Source: Carya illinoinensis (lineage: Eukaryota; Streptophyta; Magnoliopsida; Fagales; Juglandaceae). Taken from it: 64,000 nucleotides of DNA. The stretch spans positions 15,564,501 through 15,628,500 of the forward strand of contig NC_056752.1 of assembly GCF_018687715.1 (NCBI RefSeq), given 5' to 3'. Under the pieces are notes generated by a model. It was not told the origin of the DNA, made no database searches, and saw only the letters and a program-made list of their open reading frames with translations. Of the stretch, positions 46,352-59,056 are shown piece by piece (positions within the stretch are counted from its first letter, which is position 1; every line of letters begins with the position of its first letter). A program made the position numbers and the translations under genes.

Positions 46352-49292
46352 GGTGGTATCAGAGCGGTTTGGCTCTGGGTAAAACCACATGTCCCGTAGG
46401 TGTAGTATCAGAATGTTTTTAAAGTTGTGTTTTAAAATTTATTTTAAGTAAAGTTGCTATCTGATTTGTTTTATTTGATTTAACTTGTTTGTATTTATTT
46501 AGTTATGTTATTGCATGTTGGTTTCTTTTTGTTTTCTTGTTTTGGTTTGGTTTGGTTTGATCTTATTGGATTTGGAAGTGTGTTGTGTTATTTGTTTTAT
46601 TTGTTTTGACTTGTTTTGTTTGGAGTTGAAATTGGGGTAAGGGTTACGCTATGGTAGGAAGGCGGTATAATCGAGGATACTACTATTAGGTATGAACATT
46701 TAGTATAGTAGGCTTGAATTTTTTAGCGATGTGGTTTGCTTGTATGATGTTGAGGTCTGAAGGGAATGTCATGATGTAGGCAATCTTTGTAAGGTGGGAA
46801 CTCACGTAGCAATGAGGAGAGGAATTAGCTTTAAGTCGCTTAAGATGATTGAGGTCAAGGTTTTGTAGAATTTATGTAATGAGGCTATAGTATAGGAGAG
46901 TGTAGGTTCAACGAACTTTAAAGATATGTTTAAGGGAATTTTATTTAAGGTTTGGGGCCTTATAGATTTTAGGAAAATAAGTTTATGGTAATTAAGGTGT
47001 TAGGTTCGACAAGTTTTGGGGGAAATAATTAAATTTCAAGTTTTAGATTTCGTTGATTCGGATGGGTAATTTGGTGGCAATTGAGGCTTTAGATTTTACA
47101 AGCTTTTAAGGTGAATGTTTTGGATTAAAGCCATCAATCTTGAGAATTTCAGAAAATGATTTATTATCCATTAATGTTTTAGAATTTGAAAGATTTGGGA
47201 GTCGATTTTTCTATTATGGGATGTAAGTTCCTTGATCTTAGAAGTTCCGGAAGATAATTCTTATTTGATTTAAGGTTTTAGAATTGCAGAGTTGAAGGAC
47301 TGATTTATAATAAGAATTGAGTTCTTAGTTTTACAGACTTAGTGCTGTAGCTTGATTACTCTAGTGAGTGATTAGTTTGTAACCATTAAAATGAGGTTGA
47401 TTAGAGTTGAGTTATTGATATGAAAATTTTTCTAGAGTAGATTTCTTTGAGGATTGGAGGTAATGATCTAGTTCGTGTATTTTTTTGAGGATTGAAGATA
47501 TCGAGCTAGTTTAGAAAATAATTATTGTTAACTCGAGGTTGTAGTAGCAGATTTTAGGAAATGATTTTATCGATTCGAAAGATATAGGTCCATCAGGGTG
47601 TTGGAAATAGTAGATTTTGTGTTGGTATTGAACACGATTGAATTTGAGGCTATATGATCTATAGACTTTTGGGAATGGATTCTTAGCAGGTTTAAGGCCA
47701 TTCTCAGTACCAAACTTTAAGCAATGACTGGTTGCTGATTTAAGGATATAAGTTGAGTAGATTCAGGAATGATTCTTATTGAGTTGAGGATATAAGTCCA
47801 GATGATGGAAATGTGATAATGGATCACTTATACGTTTGAATGATTTTTGGTGTTGGCTAAGAGTGCATGAGATCGATGAGTAGTAATAGTACATGCGTAT
47901 GGATTTCGAGGAGTGCTGGTCCTAGTCTCATCTATTTTTGGCTTGGTAGGAGTTGAAGATGAATTTGTGTGATAATATTAAATTCAAGAGATTTTTGGCT
48001 TTGAGTTGTTTGGTAAGTTGAACGGAATGTGCAGTCGAAGCGGATTACCCTTTGGGATGATGGTTTGAAACAACTGTTGTGTTTATCTTGAGAACTAATT
48101 GCGACTTGAAGTCATAGAAATTTAAATTTGTGAGGCTATACTTTTCTTTGGAGATCAAGTATCCTGTTAGGAGAATTAGGGATATTGTTAATTAATTTGA
48201 AAAGAGATTGTTAGGTCACCATGTGTGGTAATCTTGGAAGTTGAAACTTATGCACCAACAGTGGGTAGCATAATCATATGTATGAAGTAATAAAGCATTA
48301 GGATCCATGAGTATTGTTTAATAGTTTTTGATGGATTGAAGAATTAAACAGTATGGCCTGTCTTGAGAGTTATTTGTGAAGTGCTATCGAAGGAATTAGT
48401 TGTACTAAAACTAGAGTTTTTGAAAGTACAAGTAGGTGGGTGAGTCACCAAGAGCGTTTCGATTATGTCTAGGTGAAGTCAATGGTAGTTTATAGTGAGT
48501 TAGTTATTGTAAGATTTTAGATGTTATTCAAAATATAGGTAATGAGCTTGAAGTGTGGGATATCGGATAGAGGTTATAGGCGCTCTCGTTGGTTGGCCGG
48601 GAAGGATGTGTTCCTTATCTTTAGAAGAGACATGTGTATTTTGGGATGATGTTATGTGTTTTCAATTTGGGGCCTGGAGGTTGATTAGTATTGATTTCTG
48701 TCATCAATCAATGGGTGTATTTTTACGGAATGTTGATTTTTGATTAGGGCAGCGATGACCAACTGAGGAATGAGTGGAGATTTGTGGCTTTGGAGGTATA
48801 TTATTTTCTATAGAAATGTGGTAAAGGTTTTCTTGTGATTAGGTGTGGATTGAGCTTGTGCTTGATGATGTTAATTTTTGAGGATATAACCTTTATGTAT
48901 TTTGGTGAGTTATCAGAGTGCGCGCGAAAGCATTATTTTTGGAGATACTTAGATATTCAAATTTTGTATTGATTTTGAGGAATTAGTAGTGATTTGGAGT
49001 TTTAATGGGAGATTAATCTTTTGGTCGTGCAAATTTTGTTTATTGATGGTTAACTTTGGAAGTGGCTATTAGGGTACCAAAGTTGGAATATGATGAAAGT
49101 TCGGAAGGTAAAGCAGAGACGTCGTTGATATTAACAATTTATGGTGTGAAAATAATAACTATTGGAATTTGTTAGGAGTTGTTGATGATATATATCTCTT
49201 AGATATGTTCGGAGTTGTATCTTGTATCTTTTGAGGGTTGATGTTTGATCTCATAAATTTCGAGGACGAAATTTTCTTTTAAGGGGGGAGGA
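46352..49292 (+). other. LARD interior, non-coding
   Basis: A T/G-rich sense strand with frequent TTTTAG, GAGGATT and TTGAGG words. The longest stretches without stops are about 60 codons and unrecognised. Only the primer-binding site and polypurine tract are interpretable. Confidence 0.8.
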
Positions 49293-51375
49293 TGTGACAT
49301 CTCGTTTTTACGTGTATTTTCACTGAATGAGTTTTTAATTTAATTAATATATTAGCTCTTTTATTTTAAATTATTATATTTTAATTGGTTTTATTTTATT
49401 TGATGTGGTGTTTAATTTATTTTAGTCGTTTTATGGTTTTTAAAATCGTTTTCCTCAAGTTAGTTTTTGGACTCTGGAGGTGAGGATTGGACCTCATTTC
49501 TTTTATTTTTTATTTTTCTTTTTTTCTTTTTTCTTTTTTCTTTTTCATTTTCTTCTTTTCTTCTTTATTTCTTTTTCTTCTTCTTCTTTTCCCTTCTCTC
49601 CCCGAGCGCGACCTGCTCTCTCCCTCTCATCACTAACTTTGTCCGGTTGTGTAGCCCAGATCCGCTGCTCGCCGGTGACGTGGCCGGCACCGCCCCCACC
49701 GATCAACTCCCCTCCAGCCGGTGTACCAACCCACCAAAAATTAGCCCCATCCGTGCCGCCGTTAACCCCCTATAGCCCATCTAAGCCGCATGGCTTTTTG
49801 CCGTTTCCGGCTCCGTCGCTCCACCTCTTCACCACTTCATCCCCTACCTCTTGCCGTCCTAACTCACCCATTTCCGGTCCCGATCCGTCGCCAGAGCAGC
49901 TCCCACGAGTTCAACTCCGTTTAGCCCCTTTTTGCACTTCCACCGCCATTTCCACCGCCACGCATGGCCAAAACTCATTTTTTTTAGTTTCATAAACATC
50001 TCTAGGCCATTCCTATCAATTTCGTGTCTTGGTTTATCCCCGTTCGAAAGTGGGTAATTTACTACCCACGGCCACAGTGTAAAATATACTGTTACGTTGT
50101 TTTTTCTCTGCCGTTTGCAACATCATGAGCTTTCGAAAAATACCTTATAGCGCTGTAAGTATTTTTCAAGCTTCATTTTAGATTTAAATATATTTTTGCT
50201 CTCACAATAAATTATTTGACTGGTTGGTTGATTCCGGACTGAGTCCGAAGAGTTTGGGGGTCAGATGGATTGAGGACGAAGTTGCTTGGTTTTGTTGTTT
50301 TGTGATTGGTTGGTTATTTGTGCCTTGAGGTATGCATTACATGGTGCATTCACGTGTATTTTATTTAAATTGAGAAAATTCGGTTTTATTCGTGTAAATG
50401 GATTTTCGGGTGCGTGTGTATCACGACCCCAAGCTGGGATGAGGTATTATCTCGGTGGAGCTCCTCTGGTCACTTGGGAGTGGATAATACTGAGTGACAT
50501 CCCCTAGATTGTCGTTGGGCGACGACTGGATCGCACGATATGGTAACGCTATCGTGTCGACTCCGTGGTCCCTAGAGTGGCGGGGACTAGAGGATGGCCT
50601 AGTCTAGGGGCGCGTTAGGCGCGAGTACTGGACATCGCTCGTTTAGATGTCACACGCGTAGACGTTACCTGCGGTGTGGCATAGGAGCCAGAGTGTGCGG
50701 ATGATCCCTAGGGGAGATCATGGTGCATGCAATAATTGGATCGGTTTTATGGATTTCGGATACGGGTCATTTTTTGGAAAAATGGCAAGGTTACGTTGAG
50801 GCTTTGTGATCCATTTTTTGGAAAAATGGTGGTTTCTTGTTTTGGGCCATTATCTGGGATAATGACAAGGACTGGTTTTAAAAGTTATGTTTTTGGGCCA
50901 AATGAGATTTTGACGTGTGTGGAAAAATGTGGTTTTTATGGGACACGTACATTTGCATTCTTTCATGCATATTGTTGAGTTTAATATATTTTTATCTTAT
51001 GGCGTTTGGATCTTTACTTACCTGCGGTACCATTTTTAGTACCGTAGATTTTGGTGCAGAGATCGAGGAGGAGGAGGAGGCTGAGCCCGAGGAAGCGACT
51101 CCGCCGGAGTATTGAGTTGGAGTTTATGCCTTGTAGATGGTTTTGAAACAATATTTGTAGCTTGTAATATTTTATTATGTATATTTTGAACGGCTTTGTA
51201 TTAAACAAAGAAAAATTTTGATACTTAGTTATATGACTTTGTTTATCCGCTGCGTGTTTTCTTTTGCACACTTGTTGCATATGCACACACTTGGCGATAG
51301 GGTGGTGACCCGTGTTGTCATCATCCGGACGTCTCGATTTCCCTGTGTCCGTACGAGGGATTTAGGGGCGTCACA
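49293..51375 (+). repeat. Right LTR of the LARD
   Basis: Colinear with the left LTR including the T/C tract, the GC-richer leader and the acidic-tail frame (50915-51115). Small indels include an extra CACGTGTATT-like piece near 50351 and a longer CACACTTGTTGCATATGCAC segment near 51268. Confidence 0.93.
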
Positions 51376-51380
51376 ATCAT

Positions 51381-53760
51381 GTCTTCTATGGTCGATGTGG
51401 GGAGAAACTTCAAATTTCTATGTAAGTTTGGTTATTAAGAGAGAATATGTGTGTTAACATGTGCTCCACAATTGTTGTGGCTCCAAGTATTTCACGTCAC
51501 AATTGTTGTGTTTCATATCGTGTATACACTACAATTGTTGTGACCTCACGATTGTTTGCCCCACAATTGTTGTCAACACACGCGAACTGAATATAGCTCA
51601 ATCAGCGTTAGTGCCTAGCGTGTTCTAGTGACTAGCTACTTAGGCCCCATTCGCAACTTGTTGACCATATTTCTTCAACCTAGAGAATTTCACACCTATT
51701 TAGACATTCCAGCATGAACAAAGAAGTTTCACTAAGATATTATCCCATCCTAGTATTTAGGGTCATGATTCACGTGAATAACTTGACATGACTGTTATCA
51801 AAATACACAAATTGTATTTGAGACGAAACTTGACATGAATATGAAAGGACAAAAAATGTAGCATAACATGACTTGTGTGTAATTTGAAGAACATGATGTA
51901 CTTGAGATAGAAATATTTCGTAGCATGACATAACATAAAATATTTTATAATATGACATAACATATAACAGACAAAATTTTGTAACATGGCATACTTGTAA
52001 CAGTGAACATTACATGACATGACATACATGTAACAGATGTCATACATAACATGACATACTTGCAATGTATAGCAATATGTGACTAAATATATTGTGTAAC
52101 AAATGAATAATTCGTGACATAATAAATTTTATGTAACAGATGAATAAGTAATGACGTGGCATGACATGACATATATGATAACATATATACATAAACTGTA
52201 ATTCCTTTACTCATCATACATACACAGTAAATTAATAGTAAATTAAAAGCTAACTTATCTTGGCTTTTGTGGATTTATGCAAAACTCAAGCGCGATCACG
52301 CGCAACTATAAATAGTGATTCTAAAGGTTAAACTTAATCACTAATAATAAGAAACATGAAAAAAAATACTAATTTAGAGTAAAATGACCATTAAACCCTC
52401 TACTTTTAAAACTTGACCATTTTACCCATAATTTAAGGATTTTGTATCCTAATTCCAAAATCATCAAAATTTACATAGCTTATGTAAATTTGGTCCTAAA
52501 CTTAAATATCAACTCAGAAAATCTTAAAACTAAACACAATCATGAAAACCCCATAGGAGCTAAAACTTACATAGGCTATTCTTCTTATTTTTGTTGTAAT
52601 TCTTCCAAATTTCAAAACTTATGATTAAACCAAAAAGTTTCTTCTAATATACTCATAATATATTCCTAAGAATAATCATGTTTTTAATCATGAACAAAAG
52701 TCATCAAAATCACTAAAACAATACTTGGAATTTTCAGTTTCTTTCTAAATTCAAAAACATATTTTTGTTTCTAAACTAGTTTTGATTAACCTTTTGATCC
52801 ATAACTTAAAACGATGTGATCTTCAAATCAAAACATCACATGGTTTAAAAAGGTGTCCTAAAATATATCCAAGTTTTAAACTCAAGATCACATGGCTAAA
52901 AATCAACCAAAACATGGATTTAGCTAATAACATCAATTCCTTGACTATCCGAATATCTCCTTGCATAAAAACTCATATATTTGAAACTAATATCAAATAT
53001 CCTCAAAATAATATTCTAATATATATATAAGAGGCTTATGATACTTAAATAAAAATATCAAAGCCATTAGAATAAGTTTAAATCACAAATTTAAACTTTC
53101 TTAAAATAGAAACTGTTTTTCCTCTTCTAGTTTCTAAGTTTCTAGATATAAGAAAATCTTTAATAAAAAAATTAATTATGCAAAAAATCATCAACTAATA
53201 ATCATATACACATGTTAGCAATACTCTAAAAAAGGTTCGGACCAATATCTATTCATTAGTTTGGTAAAAAACTCCAACATTTAACACTCTAGTTTATCGC
53301 CCATAATGACATTTTTGGGGTTTAAACAACTTTTGACCAATCAAATAATCTTCAAATCGACAAAATGAGGTATCCACGTAAATTAAACTAAAAAAGGAAC
53401 AACTTGTATGAATGAAACTTTGTGAGAAACCACTCACAAAAGCTTCGAATCAGGCGTGAAAAGGAACTTAGAAAAGTTGCTCGAGAGTGTTTTTTGTATT
53501 CTTTCAAAATAAAGTGGAAAGAAGGGATGAGTTGCTTGTAAAATGGGTTGGAGGGCTTCTTGATCAAGTGAGGGAAGATGATAAGGTTGAAAGGAAGCTT
53601 GAGAGTTGGTCTTTCTAACCCAGTTCAATATACAAAATTCAGCCCAAGATATATCCTCTTAGTATTGTGTAGAATGGAAAGAGTGAGGTGGCCTTATAGC
53701 CTTTCACTTCAAGTATCCTCTCTGCCTTCTTGAGCAAATCTGATCAACCATGTGGGGATG
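51381..53760. other. Repeat-like DNA after the LARD, no genes
   Basis: Opens with a phased ACAATTGTTGT array (51467-51574). About 51780-52190 is rich in degenerate ACATGACAT and CATAACAT words. About 52200-53640 is AT-rich with no coding frame. It may be part of an older LTR element split by the LARD. Confidence 0.45.
51467..51574. repeat. Phased ACAATTGTTGT array
   Basis: Exact ACAATTGTTGT at 51468, 51499, 51531 and 51563 (steps of 31, 32 and 32 bp) plus a variant ACGATTGTTT at 51548. Three copies extend to ACAATTGTTGTG, and the core CAATTG is palindromic. The spacers between copies are not conserved. Confidence 0.85.
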
Positions 53761-55000
53761 CAATTACTTAGCTAAGATGCGATGTTAAGGTGGCCAAATT
53801 CATGGGCCTAAACCAAATGTGTCTCAATTTCGGGTTTTAAGAGGGTTTGGGTTGCTATCAAACCCAAATCCAATTTTTCTTAGCCCAATCAAATATCTAA
53901 GACTTAAAAGATTGGATAATGATGTCATAACATAAATTAAAGGATTAATAGCATATGGAAGTGATTTAATCAAGTTATTAAATACAATGCTAGAAATCAA
54001 TTCAGTTAGGTTTTGGAGGTCAACTTTAGGGTTTGGATAAAACTGTTTAGAATTTCGGTTTCAACCATGTTTTTGGGTTCTTAGTTGGATTCCAACTATA
54101 TAGGATTTTACTAGAGTGTAAATCCTCTTTGGTTTGGCATACCTTGATTCCTTCAAATCTATCAAATGTTTCTCATGGTGCTAAGTGTCTAATACTATTC
54201 ACCATGTGTGACTAAGATCTTGTTAAGTGTTCAAATAAAACTTCTCTAACATAATTTAGATATTCTATACTGTGATTTTGAAAGTACTGCACTTGGTGCG
54301 TTTATCAAGGTTACTATTCATTATAAAAAAGTGAACAATAAACTTAGCATTGAAAAATTCTAAATATTAATATAAATTTATAGTGAAATTCATTTACTAG
54401 AATTCAACCTCGAAGTACCCATAAAAATAAAAAAAAGTAGTTATGAATAAGAGTTTTGTTTGAAAATATGAAAATAGACTTATTACGTCATAAAATTCTA
54501 AATAATCAACTGAATCTAATGACACAAACCATAATGCTTTCAGATACTTCTAACTACCTTAAATAATTAAAATTGCACTTCTAGCACCATAGTGAGTGAT
54601 AACACTGACTATATTGATAGACTAAAACCTATTCGATTGGTTGATTCGTGAAAACTTATGAAGTTTTCACGAGATTCTTAAAGCCAATATAAATTCCACC
54701 ATTAAATTTCTAACGTGTTGTTACAAACTTAATTTATCTATATATTTTTTAATTATGATTTTTGTGATTTGGGGTTCTATAATATATCCTTGACTAGGGC
54801 AAGAAGCATATACATTGCAAAAATACATGAGTCTTGATTATAAGAGAGGCTCAGGTATGCTTGTTTAGAAACGGTGTTGACCCTGACCCGACCAGACCAA
54901 TAAAAGCGGGTTGAACTAACTTGTGGGTAAAACTCACTAATTATCAGTTTCGATCCCACTACAACTTTTTAATAGGCAACAGCTCCCCAGACCTCATTAT
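53761..55000. other. Intergenic, AT-rich, no gene seen
   Basis: The only notable structure is a perfect 11-bp inverted repeat with 3-bp loop at 54647-54671 (CGTGAAAACTT / AAGTTTTCACG). There is no poly-T on either side, so it is not a terminator. Confidence 0.5.
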
Positions 55001-58000
55001 CTCAAATCATATGCCATCACTCGCCAAATCTCGAACCTTAACAAATGTGTATGCTAGAGTTAGAGAACAACAAAAGTTAGAGAATAACAAAAGGAGATAG
55101 GAGTTACTGGACCAAGATGATGCTTTTGCAGAGATGTTGAATTGTGGGTGTGGCGAGGGCATATCTTCGTGATTCAAGGGGCCAATCGTAGTAATTGAAA
55201 GAGACCTTTTTGAAGGAGAAGTCTTTGAAGTCGTTGGCACGAAGGATGGAGGAGAGGTGAGCTTGGGTGTTGCACACAACATGGGAAAAGGGAAGAGGAG
55301 CGAGGAGGAAAGATGCATAGAGGTCATGGAATGAGAAAGAGAGCTCAAGATGCAAAGAGGTCATGCAGAGTGTCAAGGTGCTCAAGGGGATAATGAGAAA
55401 GTTTGGATGGGTGCCTCGAATCATCCTTGCTATTAAGTATATGAAATACAGTCTCCTTTTATTCAATTATTGCATCATTTACCCAGTACATTCCATCTAC
55501 CATCTCACCATTCATTCGTATTCCTTGTAATTACAATTGCGATGTAATTACAATCCACTCTAGCCAGATTCATCTTTTGACCAGTATCGATGCCTATGCG
55601 AATGGTCCCCAAGCGCAAGTCACCGAGTTTCGTCGTGCCGCCTTTTGTGTAGTACTGTTTTCCAAGAGTTTCATGCTCCTCGCTCTGACAAAATTAGAAT
55701 TATGTTCTACAACAACTGCCTTAATCGAGATCTTATACAATGCACATCATACCAATCCAACACTGCATCGTGTCAAAAGTTATTCGATCAAAAACATGGA
55801 TTGGTCCAATTTATTTCAAACAGTTTCCCAATCATTATTTCTTATTTCCCGCTTTATATTGTATTTGTTTATGGTATATGAAAGGTTAAGCTTATGGAAA
55901 GATCCTAGATTTTGTTGTTTATTTTATGTTTTTCTACTCAGTAGCCCTACACTATACATCTGCTATCTTAATACTCTCGGAAAAATTTATTTATCTTCGT
56001 ATTCAACATTTCTTGATGCAACATTAAATAATAGGTCCACAAGTTAAACATAGTAAATAACATCTAATTATTTAATGCCATGTCATATGGGATGATGAGA
56101 ATATGATAATAAATGGGATGATGAGTAGCATTATTCTAATACTACATTTATGTATGGGCCAGACTTTTTCCTTAATAAGTTGACCTAATGTAGAATCAAA
56201 ATTCGAATTTAAGAATATGCGTAAAATCATCAATTATTTCAAAAGTTTAAACTATTCTTTTAACAATTTAGTGGAATCTCTCCCTATCGTGTGTACTATT
56301 TTTTTTACTTAATGTAGTTGTTATAAATCTTGCATCTCTCTCCTACTCCGCTTTAATTGGCAATAAAAAACACAAACAAATATTGAGAGAGTGCATTTGA
56401 ACTGGAGCAGCTGGCTAGCTGCACTCGGCCCTCGATCTCAAGCGCGTGGAGGTTTTCTAGGATAGCGATGCTGCATTTCCAGAATTTAAAATAATAAAAA
56501 TAGAGGCTTGATGCCATACCGCATAAGGTGGGGGAGGCAGCATTCTTACCTTTCCTAACCTCCCTAATATCATGGCATGCTCTTACTTATGACATACCAC
56601 CTCTCTTACATCACTAATATAATAATCCTGAAAAGATTTCACACGAATTGATCCCTATCAAGCATTGACTTACTTTTAGATATTGCCACCATTTTATATA
56701 TAATTGCCAATTGGGAATTGCATGGCAACTAACATTCTTTACTTTAATGCAACACCTTTAAAGACTATTTTTTTTTATTTATTTATCCAAATTATGTAGC
56801 TGGTGATTCCGCTGCCAGCACAAGTAGACTCCCGCACGCCAACACCTTCATCGAGAGACATACATCCCAGACTTCAAATTCTTTGGAGAAAAGTAACACA
56901 ATTTTGAGAAATTCACCGTGCATGATCCTCACGTGCCACCCACATCTGTGTGTGATCTTCACGCACCACCCCTTCCGATAGCTCTTCTTTCCACAGGTGT
57001 CAGATTACTGGACTCGTCATCACCAGATTTTTCAAATTTGACTTTTGTGACTGAAAAGAAACAAGTGTGTTACCTTCACGCGCTATTACGGATTTTGAAG
57101 TCTACTGGAATTGGTCTAAATTGTAATTTATCTTTTTCTTTTGCATCTATTTTACTGTTTTTATTTTTTGTTTCCTTATTATAAATTAAAATAAAAAAAA
57201 TTTTATCTCTGGAAATCTTGTCTATAGAGCTTGAGTCCACTTCTTCTATGAAGGGTGTGATTGAATCTCTGTTTAGGCAGAGAGTTTTGTCATTTGGGTG
57301 TTTGTGAGTATCAACAATAATAAATATCAGATCAGTCATAAAAATAAATAGTGTACTAGTAGAGCTCTAAATGTATTATTTTACTTTATAATATCATATT
57401 TGATATGGAGACATTCTAAAATATATCTAATAGATATAAGTTTTTTAATAAATAAATAATGATAGTTTTCCTTAAAAAGAAAAAAAGCTGCTAGCATAAG
57501 TGCTGAAGACTTCAGAGTTAAAAAAAAAAAAATATGAAAATGGATAATTATACAACCTTTTATCCCCAAACTGTTATTAACTTTTCAATTTGCACAAGGA
57601 TTTTTCTTTTCAAAAAATTTTGATTTAAATCCTAAATTACCAATATATATTTTTGTCCCTTTAAGATTGCATGAAGGAAAATGCTATTTGTACATGTAAT
57701 TTTTACTTACACAACAATACATGTTGACGTGTCAGTTATTGATATATTAAAGATTATAAAATATGAATTTAAAAAGAAAACTGATAAAATGAATTTTTTA
57801 TAAATAGAATTATAAGTACGTGTAACACTACTTTAGTAACAAATAACTTATTTTTTATTTGATTTAGCGTTCGGATCAATATCATAATGGAAGATGAAAA
57901 ATGAAACACGTAGAGTACAGCTTGATATAGAGTTTAATAGAAGTTAGTACCTTATCGATGCATTTTGAAAGATAGATTATTGTTTCGTGATTGAAGAGTA

Positions 58001-58744
58001 TAATTTATCTGAAGATAAAATTGACAAAAAAATAAAATTAAAAAAAGCACCATCAAAGATATGTATCTCTCTGATGCATTGTTATGACAAAAAGAAAAAA
58101 TTTAGTCACTTTTATGTATTTTATTGATGTGTTTAACTATATCACATTTTTAATATAAAATAATTATTTTGACTAACCATGTTAATGGAATATATAGAGA
58201 ATATATGAAAGTTGACAAGACTTGTGAGAAAATAGCTTTGCAGGTACCGACACGACCGTAATACAACTTGTTTGCAACCGTATGATCCAAATTACTGTGC
58301 TTAATTGCCAATAAAGATTAGATTGACCCAAACCGATCGAGCTAGTAGGCAGTCTGGTCCGAACGGTGTTTCGTCAACTAAGGTCGGACTAGATCGAATA
58401 CAATTGGTACGAAGTGTGGTTCGGCGACGTTGCTTTCTTCAGTGAAGATCAAATTGCCCGAAAGAAGTCAGTACAGAGTGGGGTCCGAACAGCAATTCTT
58501 CTTCAACGAAGGTCAGCTAGATTGTCTATACAACGATTGTAAAGGGTCTGTGTTCTTACCAAATTTGATAGTTTTAATACAAAATAGGATCGATGGAGAG
58601 TATGATAACATTCATGTAGTGTAGAACTCGTTATCATGACTTTGTAATCGATTAATCTAAAATAAAAGAAAAAGTAATTCCAACAAACAAACCGACTGTG
58701 GAAAAGATGCTCAATCAGTAGGTAACAGCGCGCTTGATCTTGCA
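55001..58744. other. Intergenic; unsupported open stretches only
   Basis: Open stretches of 113-156 codons (55007-55466 minus; 55577-56047 plus) carry no recognised motif, have overlapping rivals, and lack splice or family support, so I do not call genes. The rest is AT-rich DNA with A/T runs. 58200-58640 is somewhat richer in CGA words and unassigned. Confidence 0.4.
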
Positions 58745-59056
58745 TCAAACTGAGTCATCTGGTACTGGACGAACGGGCTGACTCACCATTGGAATCTTGT
58801 CCACCTCAGATAAGCTACATGCATCGGAAACAAAGATGGAGAACCAGACAAAGAGTGGCGTAACAAGCAGAATGAGACCAAAGGGCACCATCCAGAGTTG
58901 ACTGTTTGTGGGGTGGTATTCATACTCCCACCATCCCAGAGTTAAACCCCCCATCACTAACACCATTAACGACCATATATAAACTATTCTTTTCTTCAGT
59001 ACTCTGTCCTGCTCGTCCCTGAAACTTCCATCTCTCTCTTCCTTTAACGACCCCAT
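58745..59056 (-). CDS. Small two-helix membrane protein, 103 aa, plant hypothetical
   Basis: Uninterrupted 104-codon frame beginning MGSLKEERDG. A basic segment (about residues 19-23) precedes a first membrane helix at about 24-42, a short polar loop with WWEYEYHPTN at 42-51, a second helix at about 55-76, and a hydrophilic tail rich in Pro and Asp. The true ATG is at 59056; the codon before it is TTG. A 5' UTR intron is likely: minus-strand donor GTATGTT at 59175 and acceptor CCCAG ending at 59079 bracket 97 bp. Codon pattern, clean helices and splice signals make this look like a real, expressed gene rather than a transposon remnant. I recall similar uncharacterised plant proteins but know no function, so none is assigned. 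It stands alone between repeat-rich spacers. Confidence 0.72.
   Translation of the reverse strand: MGSLKEERDGSFRDEQDRVLKKRIVYIWSLMVLVMGGLTLGWWEYEYHPTNSQLWMVPFGLILLVTPLFVWFSIFVSDACSLSEVDKIPMVSQPVRPVPDDSV

Larger units (their letters stand above)
44286..51375 (+). mobile_element. Large non-autonomous LTR retrotransposon (LARD type), 7.09 kb
   Basis: Left LTR 44286-46351 (2,066 bp) and right LTR 49293-51375 (2,083 bp), both TGTGACAT...GCGTCACA, with 5-bp duplication ATCAT (44281-44285, 51376-51380). Primer-binding site TGGTATCAGAGC at 46354-46365 (initiator tRNA-Met) and polypurine tract AAGGGGGGAGGA at 49281-49292 make orientation plus. The 2.9-kb interior has no gag, protease, reverse transcriptase or integrase reading in any frame. 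The TTTCGAGGACGAAATTTTCT stretch before the polypurine tract is a hallmark seen at the 3' end of plant Ty3/gypsy polyprotein regions, so it probably depends on a gypsy element. The LTRs show six mismatches in the first 147 bp. Confidence 0.93.

Noticed and set aside
54647..54671. Perfect hairpin as a transcription terminator
   Set aside because: Nuclear plant DNA does not use intrinsic hairpin terminators and there is no U-tract or gene end beside it.
55007..56047. Open stretches of 113-156 codons as genes
   Set aside because: No family resemblance, no splice support, and rival frames overlap on the same DNA.
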